Below the pieces are notes generated by a model. It did no database searches, had not been told where the DNA came from, and was given only the letters and a program-made list of their open reading frames with translations. Made by a program: the position numbers and the translations under genes. From a bacterium (GTDB taxonomy: Bacteria; Patescibacteriota; Gracilibacteria; BD1-5; UBA6164), in assembly GCA_024635475.1 (NCBI GenBank), contig JAGXIW010000005.1:62001-126000 (forward strand): 64,000 nt of DNA, in the 5' to 3' direction. Position 1 is the first letter of the stretch. Each line of letters starts with the position of its first letter. Of this stretch, positions 32,737 to 44,366 are shown piece by piece.

Positions 32737-33423
32737 ATGCCTGATGATCTAAATTGTTCTAAAATAGAGATACAAAAGCCAATTTTACCTATAAGTTTAT
32801 GAAAAAATGAAGAAACACCTATAAAAGTTTGAGCTATTATTGAATGAAAAAGTGTAAATAAGTTTGGTTTATTTTATTTAAAAGATTTAACTGAAGTATG
32901 AGGACTTCATAAAAATTTACTTAATAAATCATTATGAACTTATAATTGAGTAGATATGTCTTTTCAAAGTACAAAATGTGATAAATGATGAATTATTGCA
33001 GAGCATTGACATAATAATCCTGAAAAAAATGATGTAACAGATGAATTAATAATTATGATGGATGAGTGATGAGTTTATTGAGATATAGGAACTTTTATAA
33101 CTGAAGAATGAATTATGAGAATTCCTGCAGGCGATGAGCATTGATGAAAATCAAACTGAAACTGGATTAGTCTAAAACCAAGAGGATATACTTTTATTTG
33201 AATTGATAATGATGATTGATGATTTTTTTATTGAAATTGACAAAAAGAGATTAAAATAATGAAATTATCATGAGATAAAGTTTTTTTAACTAGTGAATTG
33301 TGATATAAAGCTGATGTTTTGTTTTTAGAATTTTGAGAATGATTGGTTAATATAAGAAAAGATATAAATGGTAGAATAATGTCATCTAATTGGGATTTTG
33401 TAATAATTTGAGAAGTGGAATAA
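32737..33423 (+). CDS. Hypothetical protein with cupin-like motif
   Basis: A 228-residue, glycine-rich protein (most Gly are TGA) starting MPDDLNCSKIEIQKPILPI. TDELIIMMDEGGVYGDIGTF and RIPAGDEHGGKSNG resemble the two beta-hairpin motifs of a cupin (E, then PAGxxH). The fold call is tentative. It follows the 663-residue protein and precedes a hairpin and the TrmB-like regulator. Confidence 0.55.
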
Positions 33424-33484
33424 TTTTTGTAAAAATAAACATATAAATTACGGCCTTTATTTTGATTTAATAACTTTTTATGAT

Positions 33485-33518
33485 AAAATAGGTGTAGATA
33501 TATTTCTACATCTATTTT
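33485..33518. terminator. Hairpin upstream of the TrmB-like gene
   Basis: AAAATAGGTGTAGA pairs with TCTACATCTATTTT (one G-T mismatch), followed by a T-rich stretch. Most likely a terminator for the preceding gene; as it lies 15 bp before the regulator's start, an autoregulatory operator is also possible. Confidence 0.65.
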
Positions 33519-33532
33519 ATTATTTTAAAAAT

Positions 33533-34270
33533 ATGCTTACCAATATACTTGAAGATTATTGATTTTCGCATAAAGAAGCCAAAATATACCTTACTTGTTT
33601 GGAATTAGGTAATTCTATAGTAAGTGCTATTGCAAGACATTCTGGAGAAAATAGAATCACAACATATTCAATATTAAAAGATCTAAAAAAAAGATGAATA
33701 GCAAATGAAATCACAAAAAATAGTGTGAAGTATTTTAGTGTTGTTTCTCCTGAAAAGTTACTTGAAATCGAAAAAAATAAAATAAATAAATTAAAAAATA
33801 TAATGCCTGAATTACTCGCTATTTCTAATAGTTTTTGAAATAAACCAAAAGTTTATTTTTATGAATGATTTGAAAGGGTAAAAAATTTATTTAAAGAAAT
33901 AGTTGATTATTGAGATTATTTAACCGAACCATTTTTGACTTTTGTTTGAACAACAGATATGGATCCAAGGTTTGATGAATATTTTTCCAATGAATTTTTT
34001 GAATATAGGAAAACTCAAAAAAATCCTACAAAAGCAATAATAGCAGATAATAAATCTAAATATACAAATTATCATCTTGATATGCATAACACTTTGATAA
34101 TTGAAGATCCTATATTTGAGATGTGAAATGAAATAGTTATTTATTGAAATAAAATAGCAGTTTTAAGTTACAAAAAAGATGAGATTTATGGTTTGATAAT
34201 AGAAAGTGAGGTACTTAGTAAATGACTCAAGAGTATGTTTAACTTAATTTGGAAAGCTTATAAAAAATAA
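33533..34270 (+). CDS. TrmB-family HTH transcriptional regulator
   Basis: A 245-residue protein with an N-terminal winged helix. LEDYGFSHKEAKIYLTCLEL, SIVSAIARHSGENRITTYSI and LKDLKKRGIANEI correspond to the TrmB HTH (N-terminal helices, recognition helix, wing). The C-terminal part (KVYFYEGFERVKNLFKEIV and beyond) matches the phospholipase-D-like effector-binding region of TrmB-like proteins. It is the only recognisable regulator in the island and the best candidate to control the cysteine-rich cluster that follows. Confidence 0.82.
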
Positions 34271-34297
34271 AAAAAATATAAAAATAAAAACAAAAAT

Positions 34298-36373
34298 ATG
34301 TCAGTTAATAGCAAAATATCAGACTCATTTTTAAAAATTTGAAAATCAGTTTTAAATCTAGCAGAAGTAATTAAAAAAACTCCTGGTATTTTGACATATT
34401 TTATTAATTGAGAAAAAAAGGATTTAAAAGATATTTCAAAATTAAATAATAAAAACTTTAAATTTTATGTTTGAGAAACTAAAAAATATGAAAAAGATCA
34501 ATTTTATTCAGAAAATTTTTATATTTGAGCAATTGCTAATTTAATTGATTTGCTTGAAAATGGTTGAAGTCTGGATATAGAAGTCTGAGCAGATGTAAGT
34601 AAGATTATGAATGAAAACTGAGAGGTTTCTAATAGTATGACAACACAAGAACAAATTGAATTTATAAGAGAAATAATAAGAAAAAATTTTAAAAAATTTG
34701 AAAACAAAATAAACATTATTAATACTTCGAAAAGACACCCTGAACTTTTTCAAGAATTGGAGCAAAATTGACTTGATTGATTAAATAGTGATAAGAATGA
34801 ATTAGAATTATGAGAAAAATTTAAATCTTTAGATATAGCTAAATTACTTTATGGAGCTTGTAAAGAGAATGAAATTTTCTTTAATAAAATAAAATGAACA
34901 AGACCAGAAAAAATCAAAGAAAATGATTTAGAAAAACCAAAATATTATTCAATTATTGAAATAGCTTTTCGTTTTACGGATTATATTAATTGAATAAATA
35001 TCCATGGCTGAGAAAGGAGACAAGAAAGGTATGATGTAATAATTAGATGAATAATAAATTGAGATTATAATCATATACCTACAATCAAAAAAATATATAA
35101 TTTTCTACAAACTAGACAAAATTTATGAACTTTTGGTTCTCTTCATTTTAATAAAAAAATTTTTGAAAAAGAATTGGAAGAAACAAAAAAGATAAAAAAA
35201 TGAAAAATTATAAATTTAATTTGAATGGTATCATTATCCGTCTGGTTTATACTAACTTGAGTTTCTGACTGTAAACAAAAAAAAGTATATTGTATTAGTG
35301 AGAGGCAAAAATCTTTAATATTAGATATTTTGCATTGAGTTTCTCTAACTCAATATATATGATGAGTATGAAATCAAGAATATACAACAGAAGACCAAAA
35401 AAATGAAAGAATTAATTATTTATGAGAGAAATTGGTTGGTTTATTTATTAGAAGATATTGAGAATGAGATTTTGAGGTAGAAAAATTACAATTATTTTTT
35501 ATTTTGAAAATCATTGAGTTAAAAGAATATAGTTTTAATGAAATGAATTATTGAGATAAATTGTATTTGAGATTAATAGATGAAATTTTGGATGATTCAA
35601 TAAACAAAACTAAGTTAGTATCATATTGATTTAATGTTGATAATAATTATTGAAAATATATTGAATATAAAGAAGATTTTTCAAATACATATAAATCAGA
35701 TATTGAATTAGAATTAGATGAATCAGATGTAAAAAAAATCTGAGAATATATGAGTAAAGATTGAACTCCCTCAGATATTGCTTTATATAAAAAAGATTGA
35801 AAAAAATATATAGTTGCAAGAAATTATTCGTATGGTAAATATAGTTTTGAAAAAGCAAAGGTAGTTTCTTTAGATTTTTTATGAACACCTTTTAATTATT
35901 TCAGTACTTTATTAATGAAAACATGAAGCTCTATTTGAGATGATTTTTATCACTTGGATGAGCAAATTATCAAATTCTTAGTTGATAAAGTTATTAGTTG
36001 AGAAACAAATGTAAAAGATATAAAAAATTGGAATTTAATAGATAAAATAGATTTTTTATATAAAAATTTTCCTGATAAATTTAGTTTTGATTTAAAAGAA
36101 GTATTGAATAATACAATAAATATGCCACAAGTGCTTGTAGATGAAATTGTAAAAAATAAAATGAGTTTATTTTTTACAAAAGTTTGAATATATACATTGG
36201 ATGAAAAGGATAAATTAGAATATAGTGTTTATGTTTATGAATATAAACAAAAAAGATATTTTATTTTAGATATGTGATGAGATAATTTTTGAGAATCATT
36301 AAAAATATATTTGAATGAAAGTAGATTTAGTGATTGAAAAGAATTTGCCAAAAAATTATTAAAACTGTTGTAG
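34298..36373 (+). CDS. Hypothetical protein with one membrane segment
   Basis: A 691-residue protein starting MSVNSKISDSFLKIGKSVL. A single hydrophobic segment (about residues 302-322, IINLIGMVSLSVWFILTGVS) splits it into an N-terminal half of about 300 residues and a C-terminal half of about 370. Neither half matches a family I know. It lies between the TrmB-like regulator and the cysteine-rich cluster. A small hairpin (CTGTTGTA / TACAACAG) overlaps its stop codon. Confidence 0.6.
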
Positions 36374-36461
36374 AAAAATTACAACAGGTATTTATATATA
36401 CTCTTGATTTATTCTAAAAAATATGTTTAATACATACTAATAACAGTTAAACATATTTTTT

Positions 36462-38108
36462 ATGCCTCAATCAAATATTTGTACTTCGTGTAATAAAGAA
36501 TTTGATTTTTCTCAAACAGAAAAAGATTTTTTTATTAAATTCAAAGTTCCAGAAACATGAGAATGTTATATGTGTCAACTAAAACAGATGATGGCTTTTT
36601 GGCCTTCTATTTGAAAATGGAATGCTAGAAAATGTGATTTTTCTTGAGAAAATATTGTTACAAATTATGGGGCTAATTCTCGTTTTCCAGTTTATAAAAA
36701 AGAATATTTTAACTCAGATAAGTGGGAAGTACCATTTTTGGATTTAGATATGAATAAATCTTTTTTTGCTCAAGTAAAAGAACTTCAAGAAAAAACACCA
36801 AGACCACATCAACTTTGAGATAATCTAGAAAATTGTTTATTTTGTGATGATGCACGGAGCAGTAAAAATTGTTATTTATCAACAAGTTTTTTAAATTGTG
36901 AAGATTTATATTATTCTTATAGATGTGTTGAATGTAAATCCTCTACTGATTTATTTTTTTGTTGAAATTCTTCATTTTGTACAGATTTAATTTATTCAAC
37001 TAATTGCTATAAAGTTAGTTATTCTGTTTTTGTAAATGATAGTTCTGACAGTTTATTTTTGTATGATTGTCAAAATACAAAAAACTGTTTTATGTCATGG
37101 AATCTCAGAAATGCTGAATATTGTATCAGAAATATACAGTACTCAAAAGAAGATTATTATAAAGAAGTAGAAAAATATGATTTTTGATCAAGGAAACAAA
37201 TTGAAATATTACAAAAAGAATTTGAAGAAAACATTAAAAACGAAGTTTATCATCCAGAAAATAGAAATGTAGCATGTGAAGATGTTACTTGAAACCTTTT
37301 AACAAATTCAAAAAATATTAAAAAATCATTTTTTATTCAAGAATCAGAAGATTCTATTAATTTATTTAGATGATTATGATTAAAAAATTCAATGAACTTG
37401 TTATCAATTCTTGAAAGTGATAGTTGTTATTTAACAAACCTATCAGCATATTTACATAATGTTAAATTTTCATCTTTTTCAACTAGGTGTAATAACTCAG
37501 AATATTTGGATAATTGTATAGATTTAGAATATTGTTTTTTATGTGTATGATTAAAAAATAAGAAATATTGTATTTTAAATAAAGAATATTCACAAAAAGA
37601 ATACGAAGAATTACTTCCAAAAGTAAAATTAAAAATGTGGCAAATATGAGAGTATTGAAAATTTTTTCCTTATTCTATGATGTATACAGATTATAATTCA
37701 ACTATTGCAAGAATATATTTTCCTGATACAAAAGAAAACATAGAAAATTTATGAGGTTATTATGAAAATAATGATAATTCTAAAAATACATTTATTGAAG
37801 ATAGTTTACCAGATAATATAAGAGATTTTAAGGATTGATTAAATTGAATAGAAACGATTTGTACCAAAACATGAAAAAATTTTAATTATATTTCTCAGGT
37901 AATAGAACTACACAAAAAAATAAATTTACCACTCTTTTCTATTTTTCATATAAATAGGATTACTAAAGGTTTTAAATATCTACAATTTAAGGAATATAAT
38001 TCTAAATGTTACATCTCATGAAAACAAATAAAACATTATTATAATCCAGAATTTGGTTATAAGAAAATAATTTCAAATGAAGAATATCAAGAAATAGTTA
38101 ATTCTTAA
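36462..38108 (+). CDS. Cysteine-rich zinc-ribbon repeat protein 1
   Basis: A 548-residue protein. The N-terminus has ICTSCNKEFDFSQTEK and a later CYMC, a treble-clef-like zinc site. The middle is a solenoid-like array of roughly 20-residue units with NC, YC or LYYS motifs (KNCYLSTSFLNCEDLYYS), ending twice in the family block LKNKKYCILNKEYSQKEYEE. Related proteins are common in CPR genomes as uncharacterised sequences. It lacks the C-terminal CxxC...CxxC ribbon found in copies 3-5. First of five paralogues. Confidence 0.78.
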
Positions 38109-38119
38109 TATAAAGCAGT

Positions 38120-39619
38120 ATGCAAGATTTAAAGTTTCGGGAAGATAAAATCAAAGAAAAAAGAAAACACACTCCATGGAAAAAATTTATAAAAGAAATA
38201 GCAAGCTATTATTGAATTGTTTTACATAAAAACGATTGATTTATTTCAAAGTACCCAAAAAGTGAAAGAATTTGAAAAATAGTAAAAACTATAGAGTATG
38301 AAGATATTAGAGAAAATTTCACTAAATATTGAGTAGATTATGATTTTTCAAAAAATATATTTGAAAATATAAGACTTTTGAAGCAAAAAACAGAATTTCC
38401 AAATCTATCAACTTACGGATGAGCTGAAAATTGTGATTTTGCTGATACGACTCATAATACAAAAAATGCATATTTAAGTTTTGGTGCTACATGGGATAAT
38501 GAAAATATATTGTATAGTTCTTGTATAAAATGAAAATGTGTAAATGTTTTTAATAGTGTAATGGCTTGGGATTGTTCAGAAAATATATATTTTTGTAATT
38601 GAATTATTAAATGATACAAGATTTTTTACTCAAAATTTATAATGAATTCAAATAATATATGGTTTTCAAGAAATTTAAATTGATGTAGTGAATGTATATT
38701 TTGTGATTCTCTAGACAATAAAAAATACTGTATAAAAAATAAACAGTTAGATGAAAAGACTTACTTTGAAGAAAAAGAAAAAATACTTAAAAACAAAAAA
38801 TCATTTTTAGATATTTATAATAAAATCCCTACAGATTGAAAAAACTTTTGAAGTACTGATGTTGAATGAAATTTTATAGTTAATTCTCAAAATGTTTCTA
38901 ACTGACATTTTGCTTATCAAGTAAAAAATTGAAACAATTTAGTAATAGTTTGAAGTACTAGTAAATGATGCGAAAATATGTTTGATATATTTACTTGAGG
39001 TTCAGGTTATTCTTCTGATATGTATTGATGTTGTTCGGTTTGAACTACACAAAATATTTATATCTGAGAATCTATAGGAATGTCATCAAATATATATTAT
39101 AGTTTCAATATTCAAGATTGTTCGTTTTGTCTTTGATGTATATGATTAAAAAATAAATCGTTTTGTATTTTGAATAAGCAGTATAGCAAAGAGGAATGGT
39201 ATGAATTAGCTGACAAGATATTCTTTCAAATGGAAAGAGATTGAATTTTGTGAGAATTTTTCCCTTGAAGTTTAAATCCTCTTTATTTCAATGATACAAT
39301 GGCTTATTTGATTGATGATAGCTTTACAAAAGAAGAAGTAGAAAAAGATGGTTATATGTGGAGAGAAGAAAATATAAAGGTAGATATCTTAGATTGAGTA
39401 GATTTTATATCTGTGGAAAAATTAGATAAATATCAATGATATGATGAAAACTGAAATTGGCAAATAGATAAAGAAGTATTAAAAAAAGTTATAAAAGATG
39501 AAAACTGAAATATATATAAAATAGTACCAATAGAATATGACTTTCTGATAAAACACTCTTTACCATTACCAGAAATACATTGGTTAGATAGAATCAAATT
39601 AGGGTTTAAATTTAAATAA
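38120..39619 (+). CDS. Cysteine-rich repeat protein 2 (divergent, no N-terminal ribbon)
   Basis: A 499-residue paralogue beginning MQDLKFREDKIKEKRKHTP instead of a CxxC ribbon. The central array retains the periodic pattern (ENCDFADTTHNTKNAYLSFG; SFCLGCIGLKNKSFCILNKQ), and the C-terminus keeps a LPLPEIHWLDRIKLG stretch resembling the HPDLRHLDR block of its sisters but without the following cysteines. Starts 11 bp after copy 1. The loss of both zinc ribbons makes it an atypical member. Confidence 0.74.
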
Positions 39620-39630
39620 TAAATAAAATT

Positions 39631-41385
39631 ATGCAAGAAAAAATAATTGAGACAAAAACTTGTAAACACTGTAATTCAAATTTTTTAATTACAGATTCAG
39701 ATTTAGAGTTTTATGATAAGGTTAGTCCAAAATTTAATTGAGAAAAATATCAAATTCCAACTCCAACTCTTTGTCCAGATTGTAGATCACAAAGGAGATT
39801 ATCATTTAGAAATGAAAGAAATCTATACAAAAGAAAGTGTGATGCAAGTGGTAAAGATATAATTTCAATATATTCTCCGGATAAACTTTATAAAGTATAT
39901 GAACAAAATGAATGGTGGAAGGATGAATCAATACCTTTTAAGTATGGAAAAGAATTTGATTTTACAAGAAGTTTTTTTGAACAGTTTGAGGAGTTAATGA
40001 GTGAAGTACCAAGATTATCACTACATATCATTTGAAATGAAAATTGTAGTTTTGTAAACCAATGCTGATATTCTAAATGATGTTATTTATCATACAATAC
40101 TGATTATTCAGAGGATTGTTATTATTGTAGCAATGTTATAAGATCTAAAAATTGTGTTGATTTACTTAATGCAGATAATTGTGAGTTATGTTATAGTTCT
40201 TTGGATATTAATTGATGTTATAAATGTTTTAATGTACAAGATTGTAAAAATTGTAATAATGTAAGTTTCTCTTTTTGACTTGAAAATTGTAATGATTGTT
40301 TTTGATGTGCGAATTTGAAAAATAAAAAATATAATATTTTTAATGAACAATATTCAAAAGAAGATTATGAAAATGAAGTAAAAAAATATTTTAATTGAAG
40401 TTTAAATAATTCTCTTGAAATTTCAGATAAATTCAAAAAACATAATTTAAAATTTCCAAGAAAATTAAATATCACCAACTGTGAAAATGTTATTTGAGAT
40501 AATTTATTAAATAGTAAAAATCTAAAATATTGTTTTGATTGTTTTTCTGATGAGAATTTAGCATTTTGTAATATTGTTAGCAATTGAAAAAATATATATG
40601 ATTTTGATGTAGGATGATATGATTGCGAACTAAATTTAGAAGTAGTTTCTTCTTGAGATAAAAATATCAATTGTATATTTTGTTCCAATATTTGGTGAAG
40701 TTGTTCAAATTTACAATATTGCGATGTTATAATATGATCAAATAATCTTTTTGGTTGTACAGGTCTTCGTAATGCTAAATATTGCATATTTAATAAACAA
40801 TATACTCGAGAACAGTACGAAGAACTAGTACCAAAAATTATAAAACATATGAAAACTACTGGAGAATGGGGAGAGTTTTTCCCAAGTTCTATTTCACCTT
40901 TTGGATACAACGAAACTGTAGCAAATGAGTATTTTTCAGTAAGCCCTCCCCTAGCCCCTCCCTATAAAAGAGGGGGATTAGAAAAAGTCCCTCCCCTTAC
41001 TAGGGAGAGGTTAGGAGGGGGCTTTAATTGGTCAACTTATGAACCACCATTTCCAAAAGTAGAAAAAATAATTCCTGCAAATATGCTTCCTGATAATATA
41101 GCCCAAATTCCAGATGATATACTAAATCGGGCGGTTGAGTGTGAAGTTACAAAAAAACCATTTAAAATAATTAAACAAGAACTTGATTTTTATAGGAAAT
41201 ACAATTTAGGGGTTCCAAGAAGACATCCAGACCTTAGGCATTTAGATAGAATGGCTTTAAGAAATCCAAGAAAATTATTTTCAAGAAATTGTGATAAATG
41301 TTGAAAAAATATAAGCACAACTTATTCTTCAGATAGATCTGAAATAGTTTATTGTGAAGAATGTTATAATAAAGATATTTATTAA
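39631..41385 (+). CDS. Cysteine-rich zinc-ribbon repeat protein 3, with repeat insertion
   Basis: A 584-residue protein. The N-terminal ribbon is TCKHCNSNFLITDSDLEFYD and LCPDCRSQRR; the central Cys array has CGYSKGCYLSYNTDYSEDCY-type units; LRNAKYCIFNKQYTREQYEE precedes a GEWGEFFP motif. The C-terminal ribbon comprises CEVTKKPFKI, RHPDLRHLDR, CDKCG and CEEC. Compared with copies 4 and 5 it carries about 20 extra residues encoded by a G/C-rich palindrome at 40944-41021. Strongly similar to copies 4 and 5 in both ribbons. Confidence 0.82.
40944..41021. repeat. Palindromic repeat family C inside a coding sequence
   Basis: CCCTCCCCTAGCCCCTCCCT, AAAGAGGGGG, CCCTCCCC and GGGAGAGGTTAGGAGGGGG in succession, far G/C-richer than its surroundings. 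It is translated in frame as a Pro/Arg/Gly-rich stretch (PPLAPPYKRGG) absent from the paralogues, without disrupting the frame. Confidence 0.82.
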
Positions 41386-41395
41386 TATTTATAGT

Positions 41396-43093
41396 ATGCA
41401 AGAAAAAGTTATTCAAACAAAAATCTGTAAAAAATGTAATATTAGTTTTAATATTACAGATAAAGATTTAGAGTTTTATGATAAAATTTCACCAAAATTT
41501 AATTGAGAAAAATATCAAATTCCAACACCTACTTTGTGTCCAGATTGTAGACAACAAAGAAGATTTTGTTGGAGGAATGAAAAGAGTTTATATAGAAGAA
41601 AGTGTGATTTAACTTGAAAAGATATTTTATCTATTTTTTCTCCTGATAAAAAATATGTAATTTATAATAGTGATGATTGGTGGAGTGATAAATGGGATTC
41701 ACTTGATTATTGAACAGATTATAATTTTGATAAAACCTTTTTTGAACAATTTGATAATCTTCAAAGAAAAGTACCACTTTTAAACTTGACTGCTGCTTTT
41801 GATTCTGAAAATTCAGATTATGCAACATTTGCATGAAAAATGAAAGATTGTTATATGATTTCAGGTGCTTGGATATGCGAAAAAACAATGTATTCTTCTA
41901 GAATAATTTATACAAATAATGTTCTTGATTCTTTAGATTGAACTAATTTGGAGCAATCTTACCAGACTATAAACTGTGAAGGATGTTATTCTTGTATTTA
42001 TTGTATGAATTCAAATAATTGTAAAACTTCATACTTTTTATATGATTGTGAAAACTGTTCTGATTGTTTTATGTGTTACAATCTTGTTTGAAAAAAATAT
42101 TATATTGATAATAAAGCATATACAAAGGAAGATTATTTTAAAAAAATAGAAGAATTAAAACAAAAATATTTTACGATTTGATTGAGTGTATTAGATGAAA
42201 TGAAAAAAAAGGCTATAAATAAAAATCTTATGATTATTGGTTCTGAGGATTGTATTTGAGATAATTTAAAAAATTGTAAGAATTGTAATTATTCATTCCA
42301 TTTGGAAAATTCCCAAAATTGTAAATATGCAGAAAATTGATGAATGGGGTGTTCCAATGTCTATGATGGGATGTGAATATGAGAAAACTTGGATTTATGA
42401 TATGAAATACTTGATACTTGATTAAATGCAATTTGAACTTATTTTTGAATTACATGTTATACTTGCAACAATACTTTTTACAACATAAATTGTCATAATT
42501 GTTCAAATATATTTTGATGTATTTGAGTTAGAAATAAACAGTATTGCATATTAAATAAACAATATTCAAAAGAAGAATATAATCTACTAGTTCCAAAAAT
42601 TATAAAAAATATGAGAAAAAATGATGAATGGTGAGAATTTTTCCCATCTAATATTTCACCATTTTGATATAATGAGACAATTAATACCGAATATTTTCCA
42701 CTTAAAAAAGAAGAAGCTTTAAAATTAGGTTTTAATTGGTCAGATTATGAAGCCTCTTTTCCAAAAGTAGAAAAAATAATACCTGCCTCAAAATTACCTA
42801 AAAATATTGTGGATATTCCTGATGATATATTGAATCGGGCAATTGAGTGTGATGTTACGAAAAAACCATTTAGAATAGTTAAACAAGAATTAGATTTTTA
42901 TAGAAAACATAATTTACCAATACCAAAAATACATCCAGATAGGAGGCATCTAGATAGAGTAGCTCTTAGAAATCCAAGAAGAATATATGATAAAAATTGT
43001 GATAAATGTTGAAAAGATATAAAAACAACTTATCCTTTAGATAGCAAAGAAATAATTTATTGTGAAGAGTGTTATAACAAAACTGTATATTAA
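41396..43093 (+). CDS. Cysteine-rich zinc-ribbon repeat protein 4
   Basis: A 565-residue protein starting MQEKVIQTKICKKCNISFN, nearly superimposable on copies 3 and 5: ribbon (CKKC, LCPDCRQQRR), WWSDKWDSLDYG, a central Cys array (NCKTSYFLYDCENCSDCFMC), VRNKQYCILNKQYSKEEYNL, EWGEFFPSNISPFGYNET, and a C-terminal ribbon (CDVTKKPFRI, HPDRRHLDR, CDKCG, CEEC). Starts 10 bp after copy 3. Many array cysteines are one per beta-strand-like unit, compatible with metal binding or disulfide ladders; neither is proven. Confidence 0.82.
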
Positions 43094-43166
43094 GATACTG
43101 TATACTTCGTAATCTTGATGAAGAAGTATAATAAATAGATATATTAATTAAAAAATAATTAACCAG

Positions 43167-44324
43167 ATGATGCTACAAGATTTTAAAAAAAATTCACAAA
43201 AATTTGAAACACCTTTATATATTTATGATGCTGATAAAATTAAAGAAAATTTTTTTGCTATATCAGAGTTAATAACTTCCACAAAAAATCGTATATATTT
43301 TGCAGTTATGTGTAATAGTGAGACAGAAATTTTAAAAATAATAAAAAGTTTAGGTTTAGGAGTTCAAGTAAATTCAGAATATGAATTAGATTTGGTTAAC
43401 GAGGCAGGTTTCAATTCTTCAGATATTTCTTTTACAACAACATGAATTAGTAAAGAATTAATGAAGAGATTAATAACTGAAAATATCGAAGTTAATCTAG
43501 ATTCTGTTGAAGAAGTTGAAAAATATTGTTTATTAATAACAAATAAAAAATTTGGAATTAGAATAAAAATTTCTGAAAAAATAAAAATAAATTCTAATGG
43601 GGCAACAAATCTTTTTTCTGATTCTAATGTGTGAATTGAAGAAAAAGATTTAAAAAAAGTAATAGAAATTGCAAAAAAAACGGGTAATAAAATTAATGGA
43701 GTTCATTGATATTTTGCATCCAATGTTCTTGATACAGAACTTTTTATTGAGTTTTGAGATTTTTTGACTAATATAGCTTTAGGATTTTCTGATTTAGAAT
43801 ATATTAATTTTAGCAGTGGGTTTTGAATTAAATATTCAGAGGAAGATAAAGATTTTGATTTTGAAAAGGTTTTAAAATATTATTCATATTTAACTAATAA
43901 ATTGTCTGAAATTTTTAAAAAAGAAATTATTTTAAAAATTGAACCTTGAAGATCTTTATTAGCTGATGCTGGGACTTTATTAGTTAAGGTTACAAATATA
44001 AAAAGTTTAAATTCTAAAAAATCAGAAATTTCAGTAAATGCTGGTTTTTGAGAACTTGCAAGACCAAAAATATATAAATCATTTCATGAAATTAAAAATT
44101 TAGAAGAAACATGAAAACCTAAAAAAATTTATGATATAAGATGAAATACAGCTTTGCAAGATGATTTTTTGTGAAGAGATGTAGAACTAGAAGTAACTGA
44201 TGAAGGTGATTATCTTTTAATAGAAAAAGTCTGAGCATATGGATTTGTAATGGCTTCCGGATTTCCAGGAAAAAAATTACCTATGCAAATATTGGTGAAT
44301 GGTAATGAAATCAAAATATTATAA
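43167..44324 (+). CDS. LysA/ornithine-decarboxylase-like protein lacking the PLP lysine
   Basis: A 385-residue member of the fold type III PLP decarboxylases. ETPLYIYDADKIKENF is the LysA-type start, the motif expected to read FAVKCN is FAVMCN with Met48 (codon ATG) in place of the PLP-binding Lys, GVHGYFASN corresponds to the histidine region, and IEPGRSLLADAGTL is the conserved phosphate/arginine block. The C-terminal catalytic Cys motif (GP.C.S.D) is replaced by IRGNTALQDDF. Probably not a working decarboxylase. It lies between copies 4 and 5 of the cysteine-rich family. Confidence 0.8.
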
Positions 44325-44366
44325 AAAATTGAAAAATATTAATTTTTTTTAATTTGAATTTGTATT

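Noticed and set aside
40365-40910. 181-codon minus-strand frame
   Set aside because: Antisense to cysteine-rich protein 3, whose sense frame is supported by four paralogues.
43167-44324. Annotation as active diaminopimelate or ornithine decarboxylase
   Set aside because: The PLP lysine and the C-terminal Cys motif are missing.
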